Source of the DNA: Nostoc sp. 'Peltigera membranacea cyanobiont' N6
GTDB lineage: Bacteria; Cyanobacteriota; Cyanobacteriia; Cyanobacteriales; Nostocaceae
Direction: 5' to 3'
Length of the DNA stretch: 64,000 nucleotides
NCBI RefSeq assembly: GCF_002949735.1
Contig: NZ_CP026681.1
Location: 6,448,501 to 6,512,500, forward strand
Part shown: positions 26,225-35,059 of the stretch, piece by piece
How positions within the stretch are numbered: position 1 is the first letter of the stretch
Layout of the letters: each line of letters opens with the position of its first letter
Notes under the pieces: model-generated
The model's input: only the letters and a program-made list of their open reading frames with translations
Database searches by the model: none
What the model was told of the DNA's origin: nothing
Program-made: the position numbers and the translations under genes

Positions 26225-26695
26225 TCACCAGTATTCACTGTTAGCTTTTTAGTTTCAAAGGATGGTGAGCGATTATTTACTTACCATCCTCAAAACAGTA
26301 TTTAAAAATAAGATAATTTCAAGTGATTTATTAAGTCTTGTTCTAGAAACATCAAATTATTTCAGTATTAAATCATCTTGCTTTCGACTGATTTTCCACA
26401 TCGCAATTAATCCTACTAAAGATAGAAGTATGAAAGCTTTAATTGCTAAATGCTAATTATAGATTGGGCTTTTGCTATGAGATATTAGCCATTTTTATTT
26501 ATAACCGTGAATCCCTAGCGATTTGACTTATCACTGAAGTACTTTGTTTCCATCTTCACTTTGGTAGTAGAATGACGATGTTAAGTTTTATGCTCAATCA
26601 TTAAAGACATAAAACCTCAAAAATAAAAGCTGTTAATTTCCCAAGCTTCTGTAATAGCTTAAAACTGGAAACCGATAAAGAGAGGATTTGACACA
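26225..26695. other. Intergenic region before sodB
   Basis: About 470 A/T-rich bases that should include the sodB promoter. A 64-codon frame at 26262-26456 has no recognisable features and is not called. Confidence 0.4.
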
Positions 26696-27298
26696 ATGGC
26701 ATTTGTACAGGCCCCGCTACCCTTCGACATTAATGCTTTAGAGCCAAATGGCATGAAAGCTGAAACTTTCGAGTATCACTATGGTAAGCATCACAAAGCT
26801 TATGTAGACAACCTCAACAAGCTCACTGAAGGAACAGAACTTGCTGATAAGTCTCTAGAAGAAGTGATCGAGATTTCTTTCCAAGACTCCTCTAAGGCGG
26901 GAATCTTCAATAACGCTGCTCAAGTTTGGAACCACACCTTCTTCTGGAATTCCTTGAAACCAAATGGTGGTGGCGCACCCACTGGCGATCTCGCAGCCAA
27001 AATTGATAAAGATTTTGGTAGTTTTGACAAATTCAAAGAAGAGTTCTCTAACGCGGCTGCAACTCAATTTGGCAGTGGATGGTCTTGGCTGATTGATGAT
27101 GGTGGTACGCTGAAGGTGATCAAAACACCAAATGCAGAAAACCCTCTAGCTCATGGTAAAAAGGCACTCCTAACTTTGGATGTTTGGGAACATGCCTACT
27201 ATATTGACTATAGAAATGCTCGTCCAGCGTTCATCAAGAATTTCTTAGATAACTTGGTCAACTGGGACTTTGCTGCTGAAAACTTGGCCAAAGCTTAA
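26696..27298 (+). CDS. sodB: Superoxide dismutase (Fe type)
   Basis: 200 aa, cytoplasmic. It disproportionates superoxide to oxygen and peroxide. The metal ligands His27 (EYHYGKHH), His79 (QVWNHTFFW), Asp and His in LDVWEHAYYIDYRNARP are all present. QFGSGWSWL and AAQVWNHTFFW point to the iron form, as does the lack of a signal or membrane anchor. The ATG at 26696 is preceded by AGAGAGGA. A good terminator lies about 90 bp downstream, so the gene is monocistronic. Confidence 0.96.
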   Translation: MAFVQAPLPFDINALEPNGMKAETFEYHYGKHHKAYVDNLNKLTEGTELADKSLEEVIEISFQDSSKAGIFNNAAQVWNHTFFWNSLKPNGGGAPTGDLAAKIDKDFGSFDKFKEEFSNAAATQFGSGWSWLIDDGGTLKVIKTPNAENPLAHGKKALLTLDVWEHAYYIDYRNARPAFIKNFLDNLVNWDFAAENLAKA

Positions 27299-27387
27299 TC
27301 ACCTACCAGTGTTGAATCGGTTGTAACAGTAGCTTTTACCAGATATGTAAAGCAAAAACAACCTGTTAATTTATCAATAATTATTAG

Positions 27388-27417
27388 CAGTCACGAGTAG
27401 TATTCGTGGCTGTTTTT
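27388..27417 (+). terminator. Terminator of sodB
   Basis: Stem CAGTCACGA / TCGTGGCTG (one G-U pair) with a GTAGTAT loop and TTTTT tail. Confidence 0.85.
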
Positions 27418-27750
27418 AATTTGCTGGGTAGATGTGGTGGAATATTTTAAGCATATCCACAGTAACACTGGCTTAATTCATAAAAAAAATTATATTAAGA
27501 AAAATTATACTTGAAAAAGTAAGTGGGCATGAATAATTAAAGGTTACAGTAAGCCGCTTCAATCCTTACTCTGAGCCAATTTAATGATTTTATATTACGT
27601 AATATAGTTTGACTTATTCTTACCTGCTTACTTAAGTATAAAAAACCTGATAGTTTAACATTTATGTGTCATGAAATACAACAAATTTTCAGATTTGAGA
27701 GGGGAGCATTAATGCTTCAACTTTTGACAACATTAACGTTTACATAAAAT
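27418..27750. other. Intergenic region
   Basis: About 330 A/T-rich bases. Nothing recognisable apart from the likely promoter of the following exported-protein gene. Confidence 0.4.
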
Positions 27751-28196
27751 ATGGCGAAAATCCAACTTACCCTCACTTTTGTGGCTGCTGTGGTAAGCAG
27801 ACTTCGCAATCTGGTATCAAGATTCTCAAGGAGAATGAAAACCAGTGTGACGATCGCAGCATTTGTGGCGATCGCAGTTCTAGCCGGACACACTGTATCA
27901 GCACAGATAACGCCACCTTCACTAACTTCACTAAATACTGTACGGCTATTGATGATAGCGTCTTGAATATTTACAGAGCATCTGATGGAAAAGGTCTGAA
28001 TAAGACTTACAAACAGCTGATTGAGGCTGCCTTCCAGCCAGAGTGGTGGAATTCCACATGGTCAATTCAGGTCGATAAAAATGACGGTAGCCGTGAACCC
28101 GTCCTATTGGGTTTGGGGAGTATTCTCGATCCAGACAAGAAAAAATACACGCTGATGGAGTACAACTTTTCGCTTTTATCTCGATCAATTCTGTAA
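27751..28196 (+). pseudogene. Exported small protein, split by a frameshift
   Basis: Frame one (27751-27966) encodes a basic N-terminus and a good signal peptide (MKTSVTIAAFVAIAVLAGH, TVSA-Q cleavage), then runs into unrelated residues and stops. The next frame, continuous from about 27870 to 28196, reads ATFTNFTKYCTAIDDSVLN and IYRASDGKGLNKTYKQLIEA to a natural end. A one-base loss or two-base gain near 27870-27960 would explain this. No slippery heptamer is seen, so programmed frameshifting is unlikely. The family is unknown. A terminator follows. Confidence 0.65.
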
Positions 28197-28207
28197 ATAG
28201 CTTTCAT

Positions 28208-28232
28208 CCCCGCTTCTTCGAGGTGGGGTTTT
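28208..28232 (+). terminator. Rho-independent terminator
   Basis: CCCCGC / GTGGGG stem (one G-U pair) with a TTCTTCGAG loop and TTTTC tail, 12 bp past the stop at 28196. Confidence 0.75.
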
Positions 28233-28334
28233 CAGTATATTATCTTTCTGATAATCCTTTTTCAAAAACCTTTTTCATCAGCCTTAACTGCCTCCTGTAT
28301 CTTAAAAGTAGTAGCATAAAAATTAAAATATTAT

Positions 28335-28541
28335 ATGGATAGCAAAGAACTAGCCCAATATATTGAAGCAACGAATAGCATCTCTAAACCTTGGGTATTG
28401 GTACAACTGCGCCTCAAGAAATTGCAAGAGCGCCGAGCAACCCTTACAAACGATGTCTATACCAAAGAATTAGAAGATATTTACCAAGACTTGATGAATT
28501 TGGGTGAATGGTGGCGCGGTATTGAAGATGAGGTATTTTAA
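28335..28541 (+). CDS. Small conserved hypothetical protein
   Basis: 68 aa, soluble and helical (VLVQLRLKKLQERRATL, YTKELEDIYQDLMNLGEWW). No recognised family. The ATG at 28335 is the first in frame. The next gene starts 87 bp later, past an ACGCGATTAATCGCGT hairpin repeat that may separate the transcripts. Confidence 0.65.
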   Translation: MDSKELAQYIEATNSISKPWVLVQLRLKKLQERRATLTNDVYTKELEDIYQDLMNLGEWWRGIEDEVF

Positions 28542-28628
28542 AGTGAGGAGTTATGACTTTTCCTAACTTTTAACTCTTGCACAGACGCGATTAATCGCGT
28601 TTCTACTCCTAACTTAAAACGCAACCTG

Positions 28629-29765
28629 ATGGCTCAAGCTCTCGATCAAGTCGATTACGATACTCTCGATGCCGCAAAAAGACGCTTCATCGAAGCTGCA
28701 AAACGCACACTTACCTTTGCAAGCGCCTATGGCACTGTCCCCGCATCGGGTCTTGGAGCAAGTGCTAACGCTTTCAGCTTCAACCTCGCTCCATTTATTC
28801 AAGCGGGCGCTCCAGAACTTTCTCTAACACTCGTCCCTGAAGGACTAGGAACGGCAGACGATACCCGCCCTGATGACCTTTCCGAAGAAGAACTTCGGCG
28901 ATTCTGGTGGAACATCGGGATCAAAATCATCTCGTGTCTGACAAACGATGCGGCAACTTCAGGGATGCAGACTCTACTTCTTGGTCTTTATCTGCCATCA
29001 AGTACTCCTGAAACGATCTTTACCCCCGCCTTCCTTGATGGGTTTCTGGATGGAGTCGTTGAGGGGTGCAAACGAGTTGGGTGTGTCTATCTTTCAGGGG
29101 AAACTCCTCAACTAAAAACTAAAATGATTCCAGGTCGGCTCGACATTGCAGGTTCGGTTTTTGGGGTTATGCCGCCTGGTGTCGCTCCCATTGATAGCTC
29201 GCGCCTGGATGTCGGAAATACTATTGTTCTCGTCGAGAGTTCTGGCCCCCATGAAAACGGCTTTACCCCACTGCGAAAGCTTGCTGAATCCCTTCCTGAT
29301 GGGTATAGAACAAAGCTTCCAAGTGGGCAGGAGTTCTGGGAAGCGATGAATGCTGCTTCATATCTCTACACGCCGCTCGTACAGGCGGTACTTGGCGAAG
29401 GAATTCGCCCTACCGCCATTGAGAATATCACCGGACATGGATGGCAAAAGTTGATGCGGTCGGTGAAGCCACTTCGATATGTCATTGAAACGATGCTACC
29501 AGTGCCGGAGATATTTACGTTTGTCGAGGGTCATCTTGAGGGCGGGGCAGAGACGATGCTTTCAGTGTTCAATTACGGAGCCGGATTTGCATTTTATACA
29601 GAGTCTCAGCAGGATGCCGAAAGAATTGTCATCCTTGCAAAAGAACATCAGCTAACGGCTGTGATTGCTGGAAAGGTTGAAGCCTCCCTTAGCCGCGAGG
29701 TGGTGATAGAACCCCTTGGGGTAACGTTGGAGGGAGATTCTTTTGGGATTGCGCGGGGAGTATAA
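28629..29765 (+). CDS. PurM-like AIR-synthase-related protein
   Basis: 378 aa. The sequence fits the PurM/AIR synthase superfamily: SGMQTLLLGLYLPSS, YLSGETPQLKTKMIPG, DIAGSVFGV, VLVESSGPHENGFTPLRK (compare GLHSNGYSLVRK in PurM), and ENITGHGWQKLMR (compare HITGGG) appear in the PurM order. It differs enough from purM that the substrate may not be FGAM. Codons such as CTT, CCT and CGC look commoner than in neighbours, which hints at transfer but was not counted. ATG 28629. Confidence 0.75.
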   Translation: MAQALDQVDYDTLDAAKRRFIEAAKRTLTFASAYGTVPASGLGASANAFSFNLAPFIQAGAPELSLTLVPEGLGTADDTRPDDLSEEELRRFWWNIGIKIISCLTNDAATSGMQTLLLGLYLPSSTPETIFTPAFLDGFLDGVVEGCKRVGCVYLSGETPQLKTKMIPGRLDIAGSVFGVMPPGVAPIDSSRLDVGNTIVLVESSGPHENGFTPLRKLAESLPDGYRTKLPSGQEFWEAMNAASYLYTPLVQAVLGEGIRPTAIENITGHGWQKLMRSVKPLRYVIETMLPVPEIFTFVEGHLEGGAETMLSVFNYGAGFAFYTESQQDAERIVILAKEHQLTAVIAGKVEASLSREVVIEPLGVTLEGDSFGIARGV

Positions 29766-30225
29766 TCAGCCGCAAGCGATCGCTAGTTTTTTGAGAACTA
29801 TTATGAACTCACTCATGCGATGCCTGCGGCAGGCTACGCCTATGCTAAATTTATTACTGGATTAAAAAATTAGTGCAATTACTGAGCAATAGTTTTTTTT
29901 GACACGCGATATCTATTTACATCTCAGGCTTGTTAGAGAAAATAATCCTCCTAAATCTCTTCAAATAAGTCATTTTGCACAAATAGTATAAGTGTATTTA
30001 CAAAATTTTATATGTAGTTTTTATTGCTACTTACATTCAAAGTAGTACAAATTACCCATGACTACTGAGGTTAAGATTTGCTAACCTAGTCTTAACATAT
30101 TGAAAAATTTGCTGAGAAAGCTGAGAAAGTAGCCACCAATACTAATTTACAGTGTTGGAAATTTCTCATCTGTAGATGGGGCATTTTAGTGTGTTAAAAA
30201 TATATATTTTTATCCAGAGGGGGTT
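29766..30225. other. Intergenic region
   Basis: 460 A/T-rich bases. It carries a HIP1-like GCGATCGC near 29775 and a GGCTACGCCTATGC dispersed repeat near 29831. No ORF or RNA is recognised. Confidence 0.4.
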
Positions 30226-30912
30226 ATGGCTATAAATTTGGCCCAGACTACTGCTTCAGCAGAACTTTTGAAGCAAGTATTCCAGAACATTGATGCATAT
30301 AGTTGTCCAAGGTTATTCAACTTTCACATGCACACGATCTACTCGGATGGCAGGTTAAAGCCGAGTGGATTGATGGAGCAGGCGATCGCAATTGGACTAA
30401 AAGGGTTAGCGATCACTGACCATCATGGCATTCTTGGCTATCAAGCGGCCCTTGCTTGGTTAGAAGATTGGAAGTGGAGTAATTCTGGTGCAACAACTCC
30501 TTATCTGTGGAGTGGCGTGGAAATCAATGCAAACCTTCTGGATATAGAAGTTCATATTTTGGCTTATGCTTTTGCTCCAGAACACTCTAGTATGAAACCC
30601 TATCTGCAAAGAAGGCCAACTACAGGCCAAGAATATCAGGCAAGTAACGTGATTGCCGCTATTCACGAAGCTGGTGGATTGGCAGTTCTGGCTCATCCAG
30701 CGCGTTACAAGCGATCGCATTTTGAGTTAATTCCAGCCGCATCCCAAAAAGGGATCGATGGCGTGGAAACTTTCTATGCCTACAACAACCCTAACCCTTG
30801 GAAACCCAGCATATTGGAATCAGAACAAGTGCAAAAGCTGGCTGATGAATACTTTCTTTTCAATACCTGTGGTACTGATACCCACGGTTTGAGCCTGCTA
30901 CAACGCTTGTAG
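30226..30912 (+). CDS. PHP-domain metal-dependent phosphoesterase
   Basis: 228 aa. The PHP metal-binding motifs occur in order: FNFHMHTIYSDG (about 31), ITDHHG (about 63), GVEIN, LAHPARY (about 156), and CGTDTHG (about 217). These match small PHP proteins of the TrpH/RNase AM type that act on nucleotides or nucleic acid 5' ends. The exact substrate cannot be read. ATG 30226 lies behind GAGGGGGT. A terminator follows. Confidence 0.88.
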   Translation: MAINLAQTTASAELLKQVFQNIDAYSCPRLFNFHMHTIYSDGRLKPSGLMEQAIAIGLKGLAITDHHGILGYQAALAWLEDWKWSNSGATTPYLWSGVEINANLLDIEVHILAYAFAPEHSSMKPYLQRRPTTGQEYQASNVIAAIHEAGGLAVLAHPARYKRSHFELIPAASQKGIDGVETFYAYNNPNPWKPSILESEQVQKLADEYFLFNTCGTDTHGLSLLQRL

Positions 30913-30935
30913 AGATGAATCAATTTTTTTTAAAT

Positions 30936-30970
30936 CTCCTGGTTAAATCCGCCAGGAGGTTATCTTTTTT
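30936..30970 (+). terminator. Rho-independent terminator of the PHP gene
   Basis: Stem CTCCTGG / CCAGGAG with loop TTAAATCCG and tail GTTATCTTTTTT. Confidence 0.85.
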
Positions 30971-31082
30971 AAAGTATCTATATCTAAGTCTGATGGCAAA
31001 GAGGATTGCGATCGCAAACTACAACTGCTGCAAATTATTTATTTGGGAGCTAAAGAACCGAGGGTCTAAGATTAGTTATGAA

Positions 31083-31361
31083 TTATTCGGTAAAATAATA
31101 TGAAATACTAAATATAAATATTGCTAAGAGAACAGGAATAATTTGACTAAAGTCTATTCGCTTTTTTTGAAGTATTTCTAAACAAGATATCGGAATCATC
31201 AGAGGCCAGAAGAGAGTTGTCACCATAAACATCACAACAGATAAAAATTTATCTTCTGGAGTGGAAGTAGGATGACGTAGAGAAAATATTAACCAATTGC
31301 TTAAAAAATAACCTGTCATTAACAGATAACCAAGAGTTAAAGTAAGTTGTATCTGATTCAT
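31083..31361 (-). CDS. Small integral membrane protein, unknown
   Basis: 92 aa with three hydrophobic segments (about 6-27, 40-62, 72-89). No family recognised. The short polar loop (RHPTSTPEDK) is the only hydrophilic part. It starts at ATG 31361, preceded by AGGAGTACTCACA. It stands downstream of, but is separated by a hairpin from, the membrane protein gene at 31525. Confidence 0.65.
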   Translation of the reverse strand: MNQIQLTLTLGYLLMTGYFLSNWLIFSLRHPTSTPEDKFLSVVMFMVTTLFWPLMIPISCLEILQKKRIDFSQIIPVLLAIFIFSISYYFTE

Positions 31362-31451
31362 TGTGAGTACTCCTGAAGTTTTGTGAGTTTCACTATAGCC
31401 TTTCCTGTTCTAGTTAGGTACACGCCTCAACAAACCCCTTTGGAGAAACTT

Positions 31452-31499
31452 TTTAAATTTTGGATGATGAATATTCAATACCATCATCCAAAATTTAAA
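31452..31499. terminator. Long perfect hairpin after the gene at 31525
   Basis: 18-bp perfect stem TTTAAATTTTGGATGATG / CATCATCCAAAATTTAAA with a 12-nt loop. It lies 26 bp past the minus-strand stop at 31525. It is A/T-rich at the base and likely ends that transcript. Confidence 0.65.
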
Positions 31500-31524
31500 G
31501 TTCAGTTAGCTATGAGAGTAATAA

Positions 31525-32298
31525 TTAAGCAGTCTTAAAAAATCGAATAATTTCGCGGACGCGATCGAGAAATTGCCCGTCAGTGGAAAGTTGCGCGATC
31601 GCAGTTCGCGCTTCTCTTGCCAAACGCTCATGTTCTGTTTGATTTGTCGCCCGTAATTCCTCAAAATTAGCCGCAATCCGGGCTAAATCTCTGCGAGTTT
31701 CTTCGGCAAAGCGTTGTTGAGTTGCAGATAAGGAATAGGGTTGTTCGGGGTTGAGTTGATCTTCCAACGACTGGATTTTTTGTTCCAATATCGAGAAGCG
31801 ATCGCGCAGTTCAACAATATCTTCGCGCGGATACTTCCATTCTTGGCGAATCATCGCTAACCGCGCATATAAATACTCATAAGCTCGAATAGCTGGACGC
31901 AGAATCGTTAATAACAAAGCTGCGCCAGAACTTATATACCCAACCGTACTAATACCAGTGGCAGCAAGGGTATAAAGACCAACCGTTGAGAATAAGTGGA
32001 AAGCAATGGCAATCCAGAGCGATCGCTTCGCTAACAATGTGACATACTTCACTTGTTTCTCATCGACTGGAATTCCTTTCTCAGTTGATTGTGCTGCTTC
32101 TGCTAAGACTTCTTTGGCTTGAAAATGCACATTCCACGGTACGGTAACAATTACTAACAGCCACCAAAAACTTGCACCACCAATTACCCAGTCAAGAAAG
32201 TTACCAGCAGGGATGTGCAACCATTGCAGTAAGCCAAAAGCCGCCAGTACCACAACCACAATTCCAGCGATGGAACTAATGAAAAAGTTAATATACAT
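31525..32298 (-). CDS. Membrane protein with C-terminal coiled coil, unknown
   Basis: 257 aa. Hydrophobic segments at about 3-26, 34-54, 93-112 and 117-137 are followed by a charged helical part (about 145-240) with heptad-like LRDRFSILEQKIQSLEDQL and ELRATNQTEHERLARE. The form resembles a membrane anchor with a cytoplasmic coiled-coil tail. No named family is recognised. ATG 32298. Upstream is a 600-bp region with an imperfect direct repeat. Confidence 0.7.
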   Translation of the reverse strand: MYINFFISSIAGIVVVVLAAFGLLQWLHIPAGNFLDWVIGGASFWWLLVIVTVPWNVHFQAKEVLAEAAQSTEKGIPVDEKQVKYVTLLAKRSLWIAIAFHLFSTVGLYTLAATGISTVGYISSGAALLLTILRPAIRAYEYLYARLAMIRQEWKYPREDIVELRDRFSILEQKIQSLEDQLNPEQPYSLSATQQRFAEETRRDLARIAANFEELRATNQTEHERLAREARTAIAQLSTDGQFLDRVREIIRFFKTA

Positions 32299-32903
32299 CT
32301 TGCCATGTCTCCGGTGAAACCATCATCTCGATCGTGACTGTATCCCAGCAGTTATACGGAAATGCTTGTGATAGTTTTTCTAGTAGCACATATCACACTG
32401 TGCAGAATTCAGACTGAAAAATTTTTGTGTTCAGAATCCTTGTGATAATTTTTTTAGCAGCACATTATTCCACTGTAGGTAATTCAAAATTTAAAAATCC
32501 TGAATGTAGTTCTTCCGCAACTGCGACAAAGAAACTTTTTAAGTGTTAATTACCGATGAAAAGTTTCTCTATCCGAAGAATTCATAGCTTTGACTTCGGA
32601 ACAATAGCCTCATGCATCGTTTATCAGAATTTGAGAGAGTCGGCGCAGAACTTTTGCCCTTATTAAGAAAAGAAGATTTCAATTCATCAAGCAAAACGTA
32701 GATAAAAATCCATTTTTCAGTATTGTTATTAATTGTCAACTAGCTCTTGGTAGATTGACAATTTTATCTTTAATAAGATATTTTAACGACTAAGTATTTA
32801 AATATACTCGCAAATATAAATTAAATAGTAAAATAGCTGATTTATAACTTGATACCTCACTTTATGTCTGAATCCAGTAATTAACAATTTGGAGGAAATT
32901 ATT
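32299..32903. other. Divergent intergenic region
   Basis: About 600 bases with an imperfect direct repeat (CTTGTGATAGTTTTTCTAG at 32365 and CTTGTGATAATTTTTTTAG at 32439; about 50 bp each, 74 bp apart). A 29-codon ATG frame at 32612 starts MHRLSEFERVGAELLPLL but is too short to call. Confidence 0.5.
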
Positions 32904-33593
32904 ATGTCAGCCTTTTTGAAAAATCAAAAAATTTCTAAATTGTTCACCAAGTTATCAATTGCAACTGCTAAAACCGCCTTCAGCTTAGTACTACTATTCA
33001 AAATTGATTCGGCTCAAGCTTTGGCAGCTAAATTTAATATCGACCCCAGTGCAAGTTTTATTTCTTCATATACATTTAGTCCTGATAGCGTACCTTTTTC
33101 TCTAACAGACTTGGGAATTAATTCAGGGGACACAATTAAACTGGAACGGTTTGGCAGTTTTTCACCCTTTGGCGATCCGACTGACGAATACTTTGGTTCA
33201 ATGTGGGCTACTTTCAGCGCTGACAATAGATTGCTACCAAGTACCGGAGAGTATGATGGCGCAACGACTGATAGAGTTCCTGGCGCTATTAATGCAATTC
33301 TTACTAACGGTTGTCTTCCGTCTCAATGTTTAGACAATAGTATTTTTTACATCTCACGTGGAGATTTTAATGGTGCTGTTGTACAAGTTCCGATTGATGC
33401 AAAATTTATATTTATTGGTGCTGCCGACAGTTCATTTGCTGATAATGTAGACTCGAATAAAGATTTTGCTGTAGGTATCAATTCTGTATCTACTGCTAGT
33501 ATTCCTGAACCCGGTTTTATGTCAGGTTTACTGGCATTTGGTGTTTACGCTACTGGTTTGCAATTCTTACGCAACCGAAAAAAAGTACTTTGA
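32904..33593 (+). CDS. Exported PEP-CTERM protein
   Basis: 229 aa from ATG 32904 with GGAGG eleven bases upstream. An N-terminal signal peptide ends at about SAQA-LA. The C-terminus is a PEP-CTERM sorting signal: IPEPGF, a hydrophobic span (MSGLLAFGVYATGLQFL) and basic RNRKK. Such proteins are processed by exosortase and released or bound to exopolysaccharide. The mature domain (about 35-200) is unrecognised. The exosortase is not in this window. Confidence 0.88.
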   Translation: MSAFLKNQKISKLFTKLSIATAKTAFSLVLLFKIDSAQALAAKFNIDPSASFISSYTFSPDSVPFSLTDLGINSGDTIKLERFGSFSPFGDPTDEYFGSMWATFSADNRLLPSTGEYDGATTDRVPGAINAILTNGCLPSQCLDNSIFYISRGDFNGAVVQVPIDAKFIFIGAADSSFADNVDSNKDFAVGINSVSTASIPEPGFMSGLLAFGVYATGLQFLRNRKKVL

Positions 33594-33603
33594 TGACACA
33601 GGT

Positions 33604-34020
33604 TTACTCAACTAAATAACTGCGCCAAATTGGTTGAGTATTTTTACTACGTTTTTCTGGAATTAGCGATCGCCAAGTTTTACCTTCTTGCTGAATTTGC
33701 AAGTAAACGTCAAAGAGTTGTTTTGGTTGCGTTAAGCGCCGTTTTGGTAGCTTGAGAATCAAATCGTAAGTTCCCCGAAGGCGGAAAGCTGGTAAGTTTT
33801 CAATGGTTAGGGGTTGTTGCTGGGTAATGGATAGCCGCTTGATTTCAAATCCTTGAAAATCTAGATCCAACTGTTGGCTAAGTTTTTGTTGAGTTTGCTC
33901 TAGCCCAAGTGCGATCGCTTTTTGCACTAACTCGCTAGTCGGTAGCAGTCCAATACTGCCACAAGCTGTAACTAGCACCAGCAATATTGCTGTCAAAACT
34001 AACCGCACTATTTTATTCAC
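33604..34020 (-). CDS. Lipoprotein of unknown function
   Basis: 138 aa. The signal peptide ends in lipobox LVTAC-G, so the mature protein should be a lipid-anchored envelope protein. The body (about 30-138) alternates strands, with IKRLSITQQQPLTIENLPAFRLRG. No family name is certain. It is convergent with the PEP-CTERM gene 10 bp away. Confidence 0.75.
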   Translation of the reverse strand: MNKIVRLVLTAILLVLVTACGSIGLLPTSELVQKAIALGLEQTQQKLSQQLDLDFQGFEIKRLSITQQQPLTIENLPAFRLRGTYDLILKLPKRRLTQPKQLFDVYLQIQQEGKTWRSLIPEKRSKNTQPIWRSYLVE

Positions 34021-34132
34021 TGCCTAATCTGATATTTTCTTCTTTATCAGTTTAACCGGACGAACTGCTACTTTTTTAGCATCGAGTAACTAAGTCTTAT
34101 GCTATATAAATGCTACATATATAATTAGTAAA

Positions 34133-34151
34133 GGCACGGTTATACCGTGCC
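34133..34151. repeat. Palindromic GGCACGGTTATACCGTGCC hairpin
   Basis: Nearly perfect 9-bp stem with a tiny loop in the gap between two minus-strand genes. It looks like the dispersed REP-type palindromes seen elsewhere here (18565, 23604, 59749). It may stabilise or end transcripts. Confidence 0.7.
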
Positions 34152-34200
34152 CTAATTCGCAAAAAGTATTATTTTGAAAGGTTTTTGCTTTACAGAAAAT

Positions 34201-34857
34201 TTAATACTGACGTAAAATTGCAGACAATGAACTATCTTTACGAAGATCCATCAAGTCTGCCAAAGAATCTGGGCGCGTATCCAAGTGGTGTTTATGTTCT
34301 GCTGGTAGAACCGTAACTAGATGTTTTGCTTTCGGTTGCATCTGCATCATCGGCATCGTCATCAGTTGTGGCTGTGGCACAAAAATTGGCTGGTTCTTGG
34401 GAAGGCGTGGTTCCAATTTTTGGTAATTGCTCTGTGCCAAGCGTACCTGATGGCGGTTAACCAGTTTTTGGACTTTTTGCGGTTGCTTTTTCCGGTTGAG
34501 CGTTTTGAAAATGAGCAAGGAACCACCACCACAACTGAGGACGATCGCAGCCACCATCCATAAAGGCGTAGGATTGCTATTCTCAGAGGGTATACTGATT
34601 GGTTCTTCAACGATAACTGGGATTTTTTCTGGTTCTTCTTGTGCTACCGGGCCAGCATTACCTAAGCTATACACGGCAAAAGCACCACCTCCTAAAAACA
34701 TGGCTAAACACCCAGTTAATAATAGCCAAGGATGGTGTGCAACCAGATATATCAGAACATTCGAGCTTTGTTTTAATCTCGATTTCCTGTTTGTCAGCTC
34801 TGGAGTAGCCCTTCTGAGTCGGGTTGGCTCGCGCTGTACACTCTGACTTTTTTCCAT
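34201..34857 (-). CDS. Membrane protein of unknown function, two spans
   Basis: 218 aa. Basic N-terminus (RRATPELTNRKSRLK), membrane spans at about 47-68 and 101-119 with a Pro/Glu-rich external loop between, and a cytoplasmic tail with Met/Pro/Gln-rich MPMMQMQPKAK and a C-terminal DLMDLRKDSSLSAILRQY. The tail motif looks conserved but I cannot name the family. ATG 34857. Confidence 0.7.
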   Translation of the reverse strand: MEKSQSVQREPTRLRRATPELTNRKSRLKQSSNVLIYLVAHHPWLLLTGCLAMFLGGGAFAVYSLGNAGPVAQEEPEKIPVIVEEPISIPSENSNPTPLWMVAAIVLSCGGGSLLIFKTLNRKKQPQKVQKLVNRHQVRLAQSNYQKLEPRLPKNQPIFVPQPQLMTMPMMQMQPKAKHLVTVLPAEHKHHLDTRPDSLADLMDLRKDSSLSAILRQY

Positions 34858-35059
34858 GATTACTTTCAGATTTGTACCCCTCTAGTCAATAAATTGTACT
34901 GGAGGAGTCAAGCATCAGGTATCCGTAACAAAATTTCCGATTCCAGTAGCTTTTTTGTAAAACAGAGGCTACCAAATCCGGCTAACTTTTGTCAAAATTG
35001 TGTATTTCTTGTGACTTCTTGCCCTAATAATCTGAAATTAGTTTGCTTATTTTCTTCCA

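Noticed and set aside
26262..26456. 64-codon ATG frame after panC/cmk
   Set aside because: A/T-rich, no domain, and lies in the sodB upstream region.
32612..32701. 29-codon ATG frame MHRLSEFERVGAELL
   Set aside because: Codon pattern looks plausible but length and lack of a ribosome site do not support a gene.
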